From: an uncultured Gammaproteobacteria bacterium
Lineage (GTDB): Bacteria > Pseudomonadota > Gammaproteobacteria > Acidiferrobacterales > CAJVXG01
Direction of reading: 5' to 3'
Assembly: GCA_913009215.1 (NCBI GenBank)
Contig: CAJVXG010000063.1
Location: 1 to 8,266, forward strand
DNA length: 8,266 bases
The notes beneath the pieces are model-generated. The model was not told the DNA's origin and made no database searches. It saw only the letters and a program-made list of their open reading frames with translations. Below, piece by piece: positions 6,624 through 8,266 of the stretch (its first letter is position 1; every line of letters starts with the position of its first letter). The position numbers and the translations under genes were made by a program.

Positions 6624-6827
6624 ATGACGATGTATCGCTATTTTGTATTTCTGATGATGGCCCTGATTGCCCTCAGCCTGTTCTCGGCACTGTATCACCT
6701 CTTTAAAGGCGACGACAAAAATAATCGCATGGTCAAGGCACTGTCCTGGCGAGTTGGCCTGTCTATTACGCTGTTTCTTATCCTTGCCGGTGTACAGTAT
6801 TTCTTTGGCATCAATCCTCGCGGGTAG
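6624..6827 (+). CDS. DUF2909 family twin-transmembrane protein (67 aa)
   Basis: This short protein has two membrane helices, about residues 5-24 and 43-60 when counted from ATG 6624. They are joined by a basic/acidic loop (KGDDKNNRMVKALSWRV) and the protein ends FFGINPRG. The two helices, the loop pattern with L-x-WRVGLS entering helix 2, and the position next to SURF1 match the DUF2909 (twin TM) family often found in gammaproteobacterial oxidase clusters. The function is unknown; a role in oxidase assembly is inferred from location only. The start may be ATG 6624 (MTMYRYF) or ATG 6630 (MYRYF, 65 aa). The only upstream purine site is a weak GAG at 6608-6610. It is the only gene in the window on the plus strand, transcribed away from SURF1 and towards coxC. 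Confidence 0.78.
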   Translation: MTMYRYFVFLMMALIALSLFSALYHLFKGDDKNNRMVKALSWRVGLSITLFLILAGVQYFFGINPRG

Positions 6828-7154
6828 CTCCTGCACATCCCTGCGCCCGCGACACTAGTGAATCCCTTCACGTCGCACTAGTCCGAATCTCCGTGCATAA
6901 AAAAATACGGCTCCTCCGCAGAAATCGCAATGAATATAATAATTTTTGACGCAAAGACGCGAAGGCGCAAAGAAAAGAAAAAACCATAGGGCCGGCTTCC
7001 AGCCAGCCTTGAAATGAAGTATTTTTTGTTTTGGCGGTCTGAAAGACCACCCTTGGATATTTCCTTTGCGCCTTCGCACCTTCGCGTTAAGGTTTTGTCT
7101 TTGCGTTTATGGTTTTTCTGTTTCGCAATACCCCGCATATTTTCCTGAAGAGCC
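6828..7154. other. Non-coding gap between convergent DUF2909 and coxC
   Basis: No real gene is visible. Just after the DUF2909 stop are CGCGGG/CCCGCG (6819-6824 and 6846-6851) and GTGAA/TTCAC (6858-6871), followed by an AT-rich stretch. CACTAGT occurs twice (6853-6859 and 6876-6882). The rest is mainly the palindromic element described separately. Open frames here translate into low-complexity repeats of basic and hydrophobic residues and are not credible proteins. Confidence 0.6.
6948..7117. repeat. Imperfect nested palindromic element, possibly a dispersed repeat
   Basis: Three pairs of inverted blocks are visible: ACGCAAAGAC (6949-6958) with GTCTTTGCGT (7097-7106); GCGAAGGCGCAAAG (6959-6972) with CTTTGCGCCTTCGC (7064-7077); and AAAAACCATA (6979-6988) with TATGGTTTTT (7108-7117). 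The third pair is not nested in order with the others: its right arm lies outside. The right side therefore looks rearranged, and it also carries an extra partial copy, CACCTTCGCGTTAAGG, between the first two blocks. The interior includes a GGTCT-GAA-AGACC hairpin (7036-7048). Blocks of this kind, whose conceptual translations read like 'FAPSRLCVK', recur in many unrelated bacterial genomes as I recall. Whether it is mobile or multicopy here cannot be judged from one window. Confidence 0.6.
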
Positions 7155-7185
7155 AAAAATGCTGCCCAGTGGGCAGCATTTTTTT
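7155..7185. terminator. Bidirectional intrinsic terminator between coxC and the palindromic element
   Basis: The sequence AAAAATGCTGCCCA (7155-7168) and its exact complement TGGGCAGCATTTTT (7170-7183) flank a single central G; in practice CCC-AGT-GGG closes the loop. The GC-rich core (GCTGCCC/GGGCAGC) is bounded by A and T tracts, so a U tract follows the hairpin in either direction. It begins 21 nt past the coxC stop and is placed to end the ctaG-coxC transcript. It can also stop rightward transcripts coming from DUF2909. Confidence 0.85.
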
Positions 7186-7206
7186 AAAGCTTGTTTGCGT
7201 ATCCGT

Positions 7207-8082
7207 TTACAACATGTAGACAAAGATAAACAGGAACAACCAGACCACGTCAACAAAGTGCCAATACCAGGCAACACCTTCGAAACCGAAGTGTCGATCG
7301 GCCGTAAAGTGGCCCATGATGGAGCGTCCCAGGATAACAATCAGCATAATCGTGCCCAAGGTAACGTGAAAACCATGGAATCCGGTAAGCAGGTAAAATG
7401 TAGAACCATAGGCACCGGATTTCAGGGTCAGGTTCAATTCATTCCAGGCATACACGTATTCATAGGCCTGCAGACTCAGGAAGGTGATACCCAGTACCAC
7501 GGTCAGGAACAGACCAGTGACCAACTGGGCACGATTGTTCTTCTTCATGCCCCAATGGGCCCAGGTCACGGTGACCCCGGAAGACAGCAGGATCAGGGTG
7601 TTGATAAACGGGATACCCCAGGCGCCCATAGGTGCAAACTGGTCCGGACCGGATGGGACGCCCCCTGCTTCGATCGCGGTTTGTCCGCCAGGTCCCGCGG
7701 TTGGCCATGCCGCATCATAGCCGGGCCAAATCCATTCCGCATCACCAAGCCAGGTCACCGAGAACTGACGTACATAAAACAAGGCGCCAAAGAAGGCGGC
7801 AAAAAACATGACCTCGGAGAAAATAAACCAGCCCATACTCCAGCGAAAGGAGCGGTCGACCTGTGCATTATAAGTACCGGCCTCACTCTCACCGATCACC
7901 TGACCAAACCAACGCGCGACCACGAAGATGATGAGCCCGGCACCCAGCAGCATCAACCATAAACCGATACCAATGCCGTTAAGCTTGAGAACAAAACCCA
8001 GAGCCAATGAGAACAGACCGGAGGAAACAATAATCGGCCATGGACTCGGTTCGGGCAGATAGTAACTACCTTTTGCGGACAT
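7207..8082 (-). CDS. coxC: Cytochrome c oxidase subunit III (CoxC/CtaE)
   Basis: Subunit III is a seven-helix membrane subunit of the aa3-type heme-copper oxidase. It binds lipids and stabilises proton uptake and turnover by subunit I. The conserved Glu in FIFSEVMFF (E90) is present, as are QAYEY (E208), STFYLLTGFHGFHVTLGT (227-244, H236 and H239) and the C-terminal FGFEGVAWYWHFVDVVWLFLF (265-285). At 291 residues it is full length, with an extended loop at about 110-155 rich in W, P and G between helices 3 and 4. ATG at 8082 is preceded by a good ribosome binding site, AAGGGG (8091-8096), at 8-nt spacing. It follows the ctaG stop by 56 bp and ends at a strong terminator, so it is the last gene of the structural-subunit unit. 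Confidence 0.97.
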   Translation of the reverse strand: MSAKGSYYLPEPSPWPIIVSSGLFSLALGFVLKLNGIGIGLWLMLLGAGLIIFVVARWFGQVIGESEAGTYNAQVDRSFRWSMGWFIFSEVMFFAAFFGALFYVRQFSVTWLGDAEWIWPGYDAAWPTAGPGGQTAIEAGGVPSGPDQFAPMGAWGIPFINTLILLSSGVTVTWAHWGMKKNNRAQLVTGLFLTVVLGITFLSLQAYEYVYAWNELNLTLKSGAYGSTFYLLTGFHGFHVTLGTIMLIVILGRSIMGHFTADRHFGFEGVAWYWHFVDVVWLFLFIFVYML

Positions 8083-8138
8083 ACTTATATCCCCTTGTTT
8101 AACATTAATTTTAAACCAGAAATCTTCAAGCCTGGGTC

Positions 8139-8266
8139 CTATTGGTGATGTGCGTGGTTGTTTACACCACCATGGCTCGCAAACTCAATACCGCTGCTCT
8201 TTCCTTTACTGTATTTCTTCACTGACGCCTTGTCTGTATTAAAAAATGTATAAGACAGCACCACGG
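8139..8266 (-). CDS. ctaG: C-terminal end of a Cox11/CtaG copper chaperone (partial)
   Basis: The frame is open from the right edge for 41 codons to TAG at 8139-8141. It begins VVLSYTFFNTDK, which matches the end of Cox11/CtaG proteins (their last conserved strand reads (I/V)TLSYTFF). Cox11 delivers copper to the CuB site in oxidase subunit I from the periplasmic side of the membrane. The copper-binding Cys motif lies upstream of the window, so it cannot be checked. The tail after the conserved strand is about 30 residues, rich in K, S and H, and ends NNHAHHQ; it seems longer than usual. The position just upstream of coxC is standard for gammaproteobacterial oxidase operons and supports the call. 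Confidence 0.85.
   Translation of the reverse strand, partial: VVLSYTFFNTDKASVKKYSKGKSSGIEFASHGGVNNHAHHQ

Noticed and set aside
6417..6836. 139-codon minus-strand frame covering DUF2909 and the SURF1 start
   Set aside because: It overlaps the SURF1 coding frame and is antisense to the well-patterned DUF2909 protein; its sequence has no coherent domain.
6855..7156. Three minus-strand open frames of 60-92 codons in the coxC/DUF2909 gap
   Set aside because: They are translations of the palindromic repeat, mutually overlapping in different frames, and typical of spurious ORFs in such repeats.
7066..7962. 298-codon open frame on the plus strand opposite coxC
   Set aside because: It is the antisense shadow of coxC, rich in H, Q, G and P with no membrane or domain pattern, and it runs through the terminator palindrome.

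Overview
The window is a chromosomal stretch from a Gram-negative bacterium, most likely a gammaproteobacterium. The evidence is gene order and protein type: an aa3-type cytochrome c oxidase gene cluster with its assembly factors, in the arrangement ctaG, coxC, (opposite strand) DUF2909, SURF1, SCO-like, ctaA, ctaB, SCO. Base composition is moderate and looks even across the genes. I see no phage, insertion sequence, CRISPR array, tRNA or rRNA.

Right end (about 7155-8266, minus strand): the last 41 codons of a Cox11/CtaG copper chaperone, then the complete gene for oxidase subunit III (coxC). This transcription unit ends at a perfect 29-bp palindrome with A/T flanks, which can act as a bidirectional terminator (7155-7185).

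Middle (6828-7154): a non-coding gap with an imperfect, nested inverted repeat (6948-7117) built from GCAAAGACGCGAAGGCGCAAAG-like blocks. It looks like a dispersed palindromic element.

Assembly operon (1718-6565, minus strand): SURF1, a SCO-like thioredoxin-fold membrane protein, heme A synthase (ctaA), heme O synthase (ctaB), a SCO copper chaperone lipoprotein and a membrane-anchored alpha/beta hydrolase. They are packed with 1-nt overlaps to gaps of about 20 nt. Together they convert heme B to heme O to heme A and deliver copper and heme to the oxidase encoded to the right. A small two-helix membrane protein (DUF2909) runs the other way from the 58-bp gap before SURF1.

Left end (1-1717): a 376-bp gap rich in short dyad symmetries, then a 403-residue membrane-anchored protein that I do not recognise. 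It carries two related C-terminal blocks. At the extreme edge is the 5' end of a possible lipoprotein gene, whose best start codon lies in a different frame.

Most of the window is ordinary respiratory biogenesis. The points that merit a second look are a heme A synthase whose N-terminal half lacks expected catalytic and heme-ligand residues, a SCO-like protein with the CxxxC pair but no distal histidine, the unrecognised 403-residue protein, the palindromic element and the possible frameshifted lipoprotein start.
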